Source: Notospermus geniculatus
Taxonomy: Eukaryota > Nemertea > Pilidiophora > Heteronemertea > Lineidae
Assembly: GCA_002633025.1 (NCBI GenBank)
Contig: NMRB01000538.1
Span: 96,884 to 160,883, forward strand
Reading direction: 5' to 3'
DNA: 64,000 bases
Shown: one piece after another, positions 1 to 30,830 of the stretch
Position numbering within the stretch: the first letter of the stretch is position 1
How the letters are laid out: each line of letters opens with the position of its first letter
Notes under the pieces: generated by a model
Seen by the model: only the letters and a program-made list of their open reading frames with translations
The model's database searches: none
What the model was told of the DNA's origin: nothing
Position numbers and translations under genes: made by a program

Positions 1-3000
1 CTGACACATTCACTCAACATATCAATTTTGTGGCGGGATGATTAGATCGGAGGGAGTGGGATCCCTAGAAGATAAGCGCAAACACTCTGGAAATTGCCTT
101 TTTATTTATCATAAATCGTGACCAGATTACTTATACTTAAATAGATACATGCATGGACAAAGGAGTGTGTATTTGAGAATCCGTGTCGAAAGATATGACG
201 CTTCTTCTTCAACAAAGACGCTACTTCAAGTTCGAAAAAAAAATTCGCCTTTTTCTCCCAAGTCTCTACCGCTACAATATCCTATTGGCCTAGCCAGACG
301 GAAGGCAAAACCATGAGATACAAAATCATATGTGTGGACAGTCCAATGTTTCACTCTTTGTGGTCATTCAACAACATACAGGCCCCACTCCTTATGACTG
401 TAGCCTATATAGGGGAAATCGAGGGAAGTCAACCATTGGGGCCGATAATGCCCATTTGGCCTTGGCCCCTGAAATTGGTTTCTGTTGTATTGTCTTTGGA
501 ATAAATAAACAATTATTCAATCAATCAATTGACATGCAGATTTTAGGACAGGAGGATGTTTTAATTCTGGGATAGTTGATCAGTTAATATGAAAGGTCAC
601 CCGTAACAGCCAGGTTGGAATTAGTCTGACTGTGGGCCTACCATTGCAGTAGGCCTTCGTGTTTCCCTTGAATGTAAAAGCACGGAGAAAGTGCATAAAC
701 AATTCATCACCTTTGCATTCCATTTCAGCTGCGTGTGTTCAGTTCAGCTGAAGTGACACTTCTTCTGTGAATATGCCAGAAGAAGTAGGATTATAATCCC
801 TCCTTCTGAAGCCACCGCCGTGGATGCCAAATCGTTTACCAATATTGGCCTGTTGAGCATCAATTTTGTCTAAAGCTGTGCGGTTTAATTTCGCCTACCA
901 AGAGGTAGAAACAATCACTTTGTGAAGGTACGCCCACCGGCGTCATCTTACACAGAAAGGCCACGTGCCCCTGTCCCAAAGATGGACTCATTCAAAAACT
1001 ATCGTCAACTCATTTTCTGAACTAGTGGCATTTTCTGGCAATAGACAAATTCCTTTTTAGATGATAATATCTTCCACGTGGCTTTTCCTTTTATCCCGGG
1101 GATTAAAAAACTCCACAGGGTTCTTCTCAATATTGTTCAGTCCATGCACAAGGGATAAAAACAGGATTAGATTCGAAAGATGATGTGCTGGTTTGTCATT
1201 TACTGCAAAGAAAACGACAAACGATCAGTTTTCCTTATGAAAGCATTGCTTTTCCTAAGACATGATGTGGGATTGTTTTGTCCATTATCTTTGACAGTCT
1301 TTCGATACAAGCAATTCGCACACGCCTGTGCGTTATCGATAAAGTCATACTTTGATCTAAATTCGTACATGGGCCTACAAGGGGCACGGCGATGTCGATG
1401 TTCAAAGATACATTGTGTATGCAAAAGTGTATCGAAGACGTAGGCCTTCCGCCGATGTGATACTTGTCATAAGGAAGGTCTTCTTTTCTATGAACCACCA
1501 CAGGAAGATAGTTGAGAATGGTCATATCGTGATCTTTGAAATGCAACCGGTGTCTTCGAAACTTTGCCTTTCCAAAATACTTGAAAAAACTGTAGTCCAG
1601 GATTCGTTTGTGTCATCCACTTTCTTCTGTTTTTGACAAGAAGCAGTTTTGATATACGTAAGCTCCAGTATCTCATTTGCTTCATTACGCAGATTATACT
1701 CAAGGCCTTTACAAATTAAAAGCAAAATAGAGCAAGTCACATGAACGAATAGCTGTCTATACTCTGATTGTGCTGTCATTAAACGATGATCATATACAGC
1801 CTAGTGATTATCCGTAAGATTGATGACAGACGGAGCATCACAGGCAAGCAAATCAACCCCACTACAGTTCACTGTAATGATTAATTTACCATATTAATCC
1901 GACGAACCGCTCGACATACAGGGCCATGTTTGGTCGTATTGTCAACCACATTACGTGCCCCATTAGCAGGCAAGGTCAGATTCATTGAAAGTTTATCCTG
2001 TACCACCACCATTGTTTGTTTGCATTGCTGACTTCTGTTCATCTGCTTTTTGCAAAAAATCTTTGTGTTTAGCGTGTTTATTCAACTTCATACAGCTTAC
2101 ATGTAGTTACGTTAGATTTTTGCTTCTTTATCCGTAGGATATCTTAAAATACTCTGTGTGGCCAAACCTCTCTTATGCCCGCTGTACATAATCAAGTGTT
2201 TCATCCAATTTTCTGAATATGCTCAATAAAGGCCTACATGCGGTTTTATACTAAGTACAGTGAAGCCCCAATTGCCCGGAATCTGAATTTCCAAAAAAAT
2301 GGATGAAAAATTTGATCGTGTACGTTGCGAATGAAGGTGCCAATCTGCTACATACGAAATGACTAATACCAAGTGTTATTTCAGTGGAACAGGGCCTACA
2401 TTGTATCAAATCCCATAATATTTACTTTCCTCCGCGATAGCAGAAGCCAAGTGATTTCAACTACATTTATTCGTCGTGCGTAACGAGAACAAGACTGAGA
2501 CACTAATTATGTAGAATAACATAATTCTATGGAGCTATTTCCCATTTCAATAGGCATGACGCGGCAAGATTAAGAACTTCTTGAAATCAATGTCAGTCGT
2601 ACCCTGATTTGTTTTCAGTCGGTCCGTCCTTCGAATCGGTGACTTGGTGGCTGGAACCAAGAGAAACGAACGCGAGGCAATGACCGTGTTGATTGGTTCA
2701 ATGTCAATGCTTGGTTGATGACGCTGTCTGCTTCATCACTCGGAGACACTCGCACTCCCACAGAGTGACATTATGGATGATAAGCAATCCCGATTTCGTT
2801 TGTAGACATTGATTCCGAAGATTCCCGAATGTGCACGGATATTAGTGGGAGTGATGTATGCATTCTCGGAACTATTAGATTTATGCTGCGTTTGCTTTTA
2901 ATTAAAGAGTGATAATTTCTCCCTGGAGGTGATTTACGATCGTCTTCAAAATACTATTTGTTTTCTGTGAATATCCATTTTAAACTGCAATAGCTGGCCA

Positions 3001-3607
3001 TCCACCTACTCATTTGAAATTTGATCGTCGAGAAGTGACAACTATTCCAATTCTGTGCATTTCTTTTCGATTTTGAGGAAGTTAAGCATTCAAACTGGCC
3101 ACCAATACTTTTAAGCGTAGCAATCTTAAGTCTGAGGACATTTTTAGGAACCTGACCATTCCGGAAAAGTTGCTATGCGGTCTTGTTGCTGGCGGTACAG
3201 CACGGTGAGTGTCCCTTCTCCCGTAAGATTTATTACTCTATTGTGCGGTTGTATGGTGGCTAATGTTTATATAGCATTAACGTCCGCCTATTAGTGTTCA
3301 ACTGTAAATTATGATACGTCAATGTCGTCGTAGGAAATCGTAGGCTTGGCTATAATAATCAAATATTACTAGGAAATGACCGTGTTGTGATGTTTTAGTA
3401 CTTTCTAGTATGTAAATCTAGTAAACTGCAGTCCATTATCTATGAAGAGAAGTACGCATTACCCGATTGAAATGGACAATGGGGCAATAACGTGAACTGC
3501 TCTTTAAAGTGCGGCAATGAAAAAAATTATTTGGCTGTAAAATGAAATCACTATTTAATTAACTCTATTCATCTTTATCATTCCATCTTTTATAACGATC
3601 ATGCAGC
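1..3607. other. Region without recognised gene
   Basis: No open frame here has a recognisable domain, and the short frames overlap one another on both strands without splice-bounded structure. At 499-530 tandem AATAAA signals are followed by a short CAAT-repeat tail, which resembles the 3' end of a LINE-like element or an old polyadenylation site. At about 2172-2325 there is a diverged hairpin element. A GTGAGT donor-like site near 3202 could close a 5' untranslated exon of the channel gene downstream, but nothing confirms this. Confidence 0.5.
2172..2325. repeat. Diverged foldback (MITE-like) element
   Basis: The left part, with TTCATCCAATTTTCTGAATA and a CTCAATAAAGGC stretch, and the right part, ending AAAAATTTGATCGTGTACG, match the two arms of the better preserved hairpin at 26086-26237. 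Its edge TGCCCGCTGTACA recurs near 61710, so a family is likely. The arms are degraded and the boundaries approximate. Confidence 0.5.
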
Positions 3608-4490
3608 AGGATGATGTCGGATCATTTTGGAGCTACCGGCTTAGATTTTAGGTTTTGTTCTATAATGCCACTTTACATCATTAACAAGATGGAAATTTCA
3701 TTAAGAAATCACCTTTCTCCTTCCTCGATCGTCAGGATTTGCAGTAGGCAGATAGACTCGATCTGATGTGTGTTCAGAAGGGGGGAGGCAATTGGAATTC
3801 GAATCTGTCGTTTTCTCTGGGATATTGGCTTGGTTCAGCTCCGGCTCTTTCGCACGTCGTCTTGCAGACTTCAAAAGGATGGTTGGCATACTCTAACAAA
3901 GTGTACTTCCTATCAGTAACATCAATATAACGTGGGGGATAAATCATTTCCAATAGCCTATACTGTATGGGATAATGCAATACCAATAACGTCTACTGTG
4001 TATGGGATAACGCATTACCAACAACGTCTATTGTATGGGATGATGCAATACCAATAACGTCTATTGTGCATGGGATAACGCATTAATACCAACAACGTCT
4101 ATTGTATGGGATAATGCATTACCAATAACGTCTATTGTATGGAATAATGTATTACCAATAACGTCTATTGTATAGGCTAATGCATTACCAACAACTTCGA
4201 TTGTATGGGAAAATGCATTATCAATAACGACAACGTCTATTGTATGGGATAATGCATTACCAATAACGTCTATTGTATGGTATAATGCATGCATTGCCAT
4301 TTTTTTGCATGCACGCATTGCAAATAACTACTACAGTATTGGACACTGCAAGAAACTTTCCAGTGCCCCAATATGCCGTGTGTATGCATACCCTTCCAAA
4401 AACATGCGGTATGCTCATCCAGAATTTGTAACATGGCTATGATTCAAGGATTCTTTAGCTTCGTATCAGAGCCTTTTCTTAAGGGAAACC
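3608..4490. repeat. Tandem segmental duplication, copy 1 (about 0.9 kb)
   Basis: The segment starts at AGGATGATGTCGGATCATTT and is repeated immediately at 4491-5437 with a few percent difference. Both copies carry a block of a 33-bp minisatellite. No gene is recognised in either copy. The head-to-tail arrangement with no spacer fits local duplication or two haplotypes laid end to end by the assembler. Confidence 0.85.
3955..4290. repeat. 33-bp minisatellite, block 1
   Basis: About ten units of roughly 33 bp, each containing CGTCTATTGTATGGGATAAT followed by GCATTACCAATAA. A few units are shorter or carry small insertions. Because 33 is a multiple of 3, the minus strand shows open frames of an 11-residue repeat (HTIDVIGNALS), which is a by-product of the repeat rather than a protein gene. 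Confidence 0.9.
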
Positions 4491-5437
4491 AGGATGATGT
4501 CGGATCATTTTGGAGCTACCGGCTTAGATTTTAGGTTTTGTTCTATAATGCCACTTTACATCATTAACAAGATGGAAATTTCATTAAGAAATCACCTTTC
4601 TCCTTCCTCGATCGTCAGGATTTGCAGTAGGCAGATAGACTCGATCTGATGTGTGTTCAGAAGGGGGGCAAGGGGAATTTGAATCTGAAGATAATGAGCA
4701 CATTTAGGATTCCGTTTTCTCTGGGATGTTGGCTTGGTTCAGCTTCGGCTCTTTCGCACGTCGTCTTGCAGACTTCAAAAGGATGGTTGGCATACCCTAA
4801 CAAAGTGTACTTCCTATCAGTAACATCAATATAGTGTGGGGGATAAATCATTTCCAATAGCCTATACATGTACTGTATGGGATAATGCAATACCAATAAC
4901 GTCTACTGTATGGGATAATGTATTGCCAATAACGTCTATTGTATGGGATAATACAATACCAATAACGTCTATTGTGTATGGGATAACGCATAAATACACA
5001 AATGTACCAACAACGTCTATTGTATGGGATAATGCAATTACCAATAACGTCTATTGTATAGGCTAATGCATTACCAACAACTTCGATTGTATGGGATAAT
5101 GCATTATCAATAACGTCTATTGTATGGGATAATGCATTACCAACAACGTCTATTGTATGAGATAATGCAATACCAATAACGTCTATTGTATTGGCTAATG
5201 CATTACCAATAACGTCTATTGTATGGTATAATGCATGTATTGCCAATAACTCTTTTTTTGCATGCACGCATTGCAAATAACCACTACAGTATTGGACACT
5301 GCAAGAAACTTTCCAGTGCCCCAATATGCCGTGTGTATGCATACTCTGCCAAAAACATGCGGTATGCTCATCCAGAATTTGTAACATGGCTATGATTCAA
5401 GGATTCTTTAGCTTCGTATCAGAGCCTTTTCTTAAGG
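4491..5437. repeat. Tandem segmental duplication, copy 2
   Basis: Second copy of the 3608-4490 segment. It differs by point changes, a small insertion near 4680-4710 and a different number of minisatellite units (block at 4863-5235). Its edge near 5437 leads into unrelated sequence. Confidence 0.85.
4863..5235. repeat. 33-bp minisatellite, block 2
   Basis: About eleven units of the same 33-bp repeat as at 3955-4290. One interrupted unit carries an extra AAATACACAAATGTACCAA stretch. The frame is open on the minus strand for 179 codons (4848-5387), an 11-residue repeat. Confidence 0.9.
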
Positions 5438-6044
5438 AATAATTCTAACTATAAATCCTTTATCACAAAGAGGAAGAGTCTCATATGTCATAGTGGTATT
5501 CTTTGATTTGCAACATGGGTTGGGGGCAAGCGGTGAAAAATAACGTATGTAACCATAGACGCATTCGTTGAATGTGCAAGGCGACAAAAGCGGCGAAGGC
5601 GCGGCTGTCACTGTAGCCGAATGACAGCTATCGCGAGCGGCGGCAACCAAGGCGCGGAGGCAATCACGGTACTGTATAGCTTCCCCCATGACCAATGATT
5701 GATGTATTTTCTGATTTTAGTGCATCTAGCAATGACTGGAAATCGGTGGTCCCACGGCCCAGCGTGCATTTTGGTGGCAAGCGGCTCTCCTGTGCCAGGT
5801 AACGCTCAATGTTGTTGAGAAGGCGTCGAGATCGTCGCCACAATCTAAGGCAGTAGTTATGCTTGGTTTACCTTCCCCATTGATGTACCTACCGCGCCTT
5901 TTCAGTTCCCCCATCATGTTTATGCGTTGATTTGACTTTTTGCTTTAGATTTTCAGGTGACTAAAGAAAGATTTCGAAGGTTTTTCGTATGATTGCGATT
6001 TACGTTGACATTAATTGTTGCAGAGAGTTATTCTACACGCATCC
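5438..6044. other. Stretch without recognised feature
   Basis: Nothing was recognised in this 600-base interval. It contains a GC-rich patch around 5580-5660, and its open frames on the minus strand resemble no known domain. Confidence 0.5.
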
Positions 6045-7111
6045 CATGAGGATACGTGATCTGTATAGACGATTAGCTTATGATTCGGCGAATTTATTAC
6101 AGGTTCATAAAGGTCCTGTTCAGAATTAGACTTCAGAGTAATTTTAGTAATTCGACAATGGTTGGCTCTTCACCAACTTCAGAAGTCATCATCAGCTTCA
6201 GTTATTCTGCTCCGGAGCAACATATCTGTCGTCATTGTCATTCTGGGGTGGCCGGCAAGAGAAAACGAATTTTTGTCGATGAAATCGCCATGATAGGATG
6301 AAGGGCAGGCATGAAAGCAAGATCTACCCGCTGGGAAAGCCTCTTTACACTTTGTAGGCTATTGAGGAAAGGAAGCAATTACTCATTTCAACTTTCGAAA
6401 TAATTTCACAGTTACGTACGCCTGTTCAAACATTACCAAAAAGTTCATACCATCCAACGTGTATGATATGATATATCATATTTAGCAATGGTGATCATTG
6501 GAAAGGTAGTCGTTCTTATTGATCGGACAACCCATCGAATTTTCAGTCGTTACTGTTAACTGGACAACCCACACCCAATTTATTTTTAAATCCATGTTAC
6601 ATCAGTGCTATACGTAACCCATCGCAAACCGGTGTTAAAAATCATAGTTTTTTCTTCCCAAGATCTGTTATGAATCGATATTTCCTCGTGTTTTGGTACC
6701 CTCCATGTTTCCCCAATTGTTGCCAATAGAACTATATACGTGTAGTTGATGCCCTGTGGTATTAGCATCCTTCCATTGGGTAGAGGGTAGTCGGTATCTG
6801 TTAGCCAATGTGTTACAAATAATATCCATCGATATTATAATCTCAAAACGATGTATTCGCGACAGATCTGACCGAAGTACCAAATAATGTTGCTTTTCAC
6901 TATAATCATCAACTGTCTTTGCATAGACACTTGTTACGGGATAGATTGATCTTAAAGTCTTGCTTCGTTAAAGTAAAATCATGAAAAAGTACCAGAAACC
7001 GTGGTGGTTAGTGTAAGATTCTTCAATGTTCCTACCATTGGCCAATGTTACTAAACACTAAATCTCGCTTGTTTTTGTCATTGTAGGTTTGTCCAGGGGT
7101 CGCAGTACAGT

Positions 7112-26665
<19,554 letters not shown>

Positions 26666-29466
26666 GATTCTGGCTGCTCACACTAACAGCATGGATGATC
26701 AGATGTCACAAAACACCTCTGATTTTGTCTGATTCCAAAGACTGACGTTGATAACAATAACTCTAAAGCGTCAAACTCAGTGGTGTAATGTTTGTCAATG
26801 AATGCATGATGTAACCTTCATGATAATGCAACGAACAACGAAATTATCCCCGAATTAGATCAGATTTCCGCATTGGATGATGCATGACAAATACCAACAG
26901 GTCAATATATGTACTCAACCAGCATTACTTTTGCACATTTCACAATTCACTTCACGGCACATGCGCAGAACACTTAGTAGGCCCTATTCCATGCATGACT
27001 TATGTTTTGTTGTGTGTGCGTTGTGGGTATCCTTGAGCATGAAGTGATGTACATTTCCCGACGAGGACTGATCTTACCAACGAAGTTGCAACAACGTCAA
27101 GGTGACACTGAGGAGGGCATAATACATGTATATATGGACATGGACGAATCAAGGTGAAACGGTGGTCCGTGCCGGGAGAGATCAGCACGTTTTCAGTGAA
27201 ATGAGGTCGATAAGAGATCGAGACAGCCAGGACTTTATTGTTTGCATGGATGCAGGGGTGAAGGAGGTGGGCCTGGGGGCAGTCCTATGACATCCAGTCT
27301 CATCGAGCTAGGTTCTATCTGAAGAGAAAGAAACGACTTCGTTAGAGAAATGCTGTTACTTAGAAAAAGACTTGATAAACCACTGCTGCCCGTAGAGGTC
27401 TGAACTCAACAGGCCTGTCCTCTTCTGTTGCAGCTGCATGTGTTGCTGGCAGTGTTCTCATGCATGCAGTCCTTATCCTGCGCTTGTACACAAATCAATT
27501 TCAATACTGATGACTTTCGGGCATCTCAGATACGTATTCGTATTAATGTAAGTCTCGCAAAAGCTTTGTTTGAAAGATTTTAATTCAGGTATCCAACATG
27601 TAACATTGGTATCTCTTGGACGTTGGTGTTTGAACAAAGCTTTTGCAGAAACCATAGTGGATTTTTAAAATACAGTTGATTGTTGGTAACTCACTTTCCT
27701 AGAGTAATACAGAATGCGTTGACCTACAACACCATAATGAGGTTGGTGATGATTGCATCGTTTTTCTTGCCAAATAATGTTCCTTTTAATTGCATATAAA
27801 CTTAACGCACAGTTTTCAAGGATCTCAGTGATTTAGTCTTAGTATACAGTATCTACCTATAATCATATTCCTGAATTGATTTCGTTTAGTATGCTTTTAC
27901 ACCGGTTTGGTGGTCAGATTCCCAATCCTGACATCTCCCTTTTGTTCGTTGACAAAGGGAATCTGGCCAAGAAACAGGTGGTCGGTTAAAAGCTTTGTGT
28001 TGAACCAGTGCTAGAGGATCCGCCGGCTACCTACTAACCGAGGACACGTTAGTCAACAACTCGATACATACCAAATTGGGACATTTTAGGCTTCGTTTGT
28101 TTGGACTTCATCCGAATCTGCCATCGTTTGTCCATAGGCCTAACACTTTGTACTGGAAGACGAACAAATCTTAGTCATTTTCCGTACGATCAGCTGATCC
28201 AGACAGAATGCAAAAACAGTTGGAATAGGAGGTGTCAGCGAGTTGACCACTAGGTGTCACTAAGGCCCAATTCAATGCATCTAGCGGACCCAGTCATTAT
28301 CGATCGAGTCGCAATCACGTAGATATTCCTGTACATTGGTCCGCTAAGACTTTGCTGCCATCTGTTGGCAATATGCGCGGCTGACTGCTCCTATTCCCTC
28401 TTGTCGTTTGGGATGAATCATCATCTGGTAATATCGTACACAGAATTTTCCTTTTTTGCGACAATTCCTTATCATACACGTACATGTACATGTATGTACG
28501 TCCGTGGTACATCTGGGCGTACGACCTTACAGTGCTTGACTGTATTTCTAAAATGTTGAAATACTGACGTATGTATAACCAATCTATCAGTTCGTGTAGA
28601 TATCCTCCAATCGCTGTAATAATGTGTCTGCAGTAGTGAACATTGTTTAGGAACTGTCTAGAGTACAAACCCCTTATTCTATTTGTTAATAAATGTATAG
28701 AAAAAACTAATGTATCTTTCTGTAGATATGAAAACAAGACGTCAATTTTAATAAGGTGTATCAATATTATTGTACCTCTATATATTTTGCGGTTACACCA
28801 TTTTGCATCCGTATTTACGAATATTCGGCTACAGCACAGGGTGAAATTTTGCACGTGGGGATGAGCTGTTTCCACGAATTGCTCTCTTCAGCTCTGGCGT
28901 TAATACTATTATCTGATTGATTTTCTCCAAATAAAATACATACGAAGAGTTTTTCTAAAGGCACTTTCTCATTGTTTTGAGTCTTTGTTTTACTTTCTTT
29001 TTTTTTTCTCAAGTTATCTTTACATGTATGATCGTGGCCCAGTTTACCAATGACTGGGCCTGAAAAAAAGCCATAACTTTTCCGACGTTGCTTTGATTGA
29101 AGGAATGTTTCGTGGCCACGGTGCGCTCTCGGAAGGAACCGTGACGTCGAATCTCGCACGCAGGTTCGCGGCATGGCGCCAGGTAGTATGTCGAGAATGA
29201 AGAAGAATATTAGATCAATGGTCTTTGAAGACGGCTTCATATCGATACCACCATACATTTTCTGAAAATGCGATGAAATCTTTGTCGTACGTACATGTAC
29301 TATACAGTAGGCCATCAGTTTATGTCATTATGGTGCCTTACGTATGCTGAGAGCAGGTATGTTCTCGCATACAAATATACTCGGTCAGGTTTGGATATTT
29401 TTGCTTTTTATTCACCCTGTCTTGATGCGAGGCCTCTTTAGGTCCATCTATTCGTGTCATCAGTAC
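26666..29466. other. Intergenic region between channel and PAN locus
   Basis: No recognised gene. Two unexplained minus-strand frames lie at 28315-28875 and 28815-29315, listed separately. A weak inverted repeat (TCGCAAAAGCTTTGTTTGAA facing TTTGAACAAAGCTTTTGCAG) spans 27552-27650. TACATGTA-rich sequence lies near 28480. Confidence 0.5.
28315..28875 (-). CDS. Unrecognised 186-codon open frame
   Basis: The longest unspliced frame outside the three known loci. The predicted product is basic and rich in I, L and Y, with a MYMYVY stretch that comes from TACATGTA repeats. No signal, membrane topology or known motif is convincing. The DNA is AT-rich, so chance is quite possible. A second minus-strand frame of 166 codons (28815-29315) overlaps its start in another reading frame. 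Confidence 0.2.
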   Translation of the reverse strand: METAHPHVQNFTLCCSRIFVNTDAKWCNRKIYRGTIILIHLIKIDVLFSYLQKDTLVFSIHLLTNRIRGLYSRQFLNNVHYCRHIITAIGGYLHELIDWLYIRQYFNILEIQSSTVRSYAQMYHGRTYMYMYVYDKELSQKRKILCTILPDDDSSQTTRGNRSSQPRILPTDGSKVLADQCTGIST

Positions 29467-29679
29467 TTTAAAGGAGCACGGTATTGGATCTCAAATGCGT
29501 TATTTGACTGCCGACGTAGAGGGAGCCACCTAGCGGCAGTAAGACGAACTACAAAAATGCATTACAAAATGTACGCAGTAAATCGGGTCATTCGCCGAAA
29601 CGTAGTTAGACTCTCGGGTTGGAGAGTGGCGCGGTGGCGCCGACTGTCGAGAAAAAGTGGCAATACCGTGCTCCTTTAA
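29467..29679. repeat. Short-TIR MITE-like element
   Basis: Inverted ends TTTAAAGGAGCACGGTATTG and CAATACCGTGCTCCTTTAA flank about 170 non-complementary bases. The ends abut TTTA/TTAA sequence, as in elements that target TTAA, but no empty site is available to prove this. Confidence 0.8.
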
Positions 29680-29900
29680 GGCCCGTTTACACTAGGTTGC
29701 ACCAAGTTGCAACTTGTTGCAAACTACCTGGGACGGTTTACACATAGAAAAATCGATGCAACATCCAGCGTGATCGAGTTGCAACAAGTTGCATATCCGT
29801 TTACACATGCAACTTTTATGAAACGTTTTCGTTTCATCAGGTTTATGCAACAAGTTGCATGAAGTTGCATATGAAAAGTTGCATGTGTAAACGGGCCTTT
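29679..29900. repeat. Foldback element rich in GTTGCA repeats
   Basis: AAGGCCCGTTTACAC faces GTGTAAACGGGCCTTT. Between them the motif GTTGCA and its complement alternate many times (CAAGTTGCAACTTGTTGCAA). It abuts the element at 29467-29679 directly and marks the left edge of the 8-9 kb duplication that follows. Confidence 0.88.
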
Positions 29901-30761
29901 AGTGTGATTCCCTTCCGGAGTCCGTTCCATACGAGTAAAAGTACGATTGACCAAGTGTGGGAGATTGGCCTGAAGGCAATGTTGTTTGTGTGGAAATGCA
30001 TTCTTTGAGAAGGAAATCAAACATAGGCGAGTGCGGATGATGGAAATTGTCATTAAGTACATTTATTGACTGATACGATGCGTTACTAAATCGGCCTAGG
30101 AATGCCCTGAATGGATCTCAAGTTCGATGTCCTTGGCCCCACCGCCTCAGGGCACGCCAGCACGGTCGGTGACCTTGAGAAGTGGATTTTTGATGGAACA
30201 TTTGACATCTTTCGAGTCGATTTGGGATTACATCGATAGCCTGTCGCTGAACATAGCCAACATAGCCGATGGTGGGTTACTGCTTTTCACTGGTAGGCCT
30301 ATATAGTGGAATATAGGGCCTACATGTACAGTCATGATTGTCACGGCAAAAGCCACTCGGTATGGAGTGTATGGATTAGGTACTGTGGAGATTATCTACA
30401 ATAGAGGGCAGCACACCGAAACCAGGTCCTAACAATGGACGTCCTTTTTGTGTAGAAAATTGACCAAGCCATGATTTTCATTTCCATAGTTTTAACAGTG
30501 ACACCTGGTGGTAGTGGGCTAGGGTACCCATTCAAAATGAAGGGGTTATTTTAAACACTAAGATGCGTAGTATGAAAGTACATGTATATGTCAACGTGCC
30601 AAGTGTTGCAGAATTTCTAAGCCCATTAACTTTAGTCCCATTTGGAGCTAAACATAACTTTTCAAACCCTTAAAATGCGAGCGGGTCAACTGTCACGGGC
30701 AACACCCCCGGGCCATGTCATCAACTCTCCATTACCGGATTAAACTAAGCCAAGTTGGGAA

Positions 30762-30830
30762 CCAATATAAGAGATGTTGAGAAAAGAGATGTCACTTTAC
30801 TTGCTGCTCACCGTCCGGAACCAGCAATGA
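30762..30830 (+). promoter_or_regulatory. TATA-type core promoter of PAN gene copy 1
   Basis: CCAATATAAGAG holds a TATAAG box at 30766-30771, 61 bases before the start codon, with TCACTTTACTT as a possible initiator at 30792. This spacing would give a leader of about 30 bases. The same arrangement is kept in copy 2. No experimental support is available. Confidence 0.55.

Noticed and set aside
4848-5387. 179-codon minus-strand frame with HTIDVIGN repeats
   Set aside because: It is an artefact of a 33-bp minisatellite whose period is a multiple of three.
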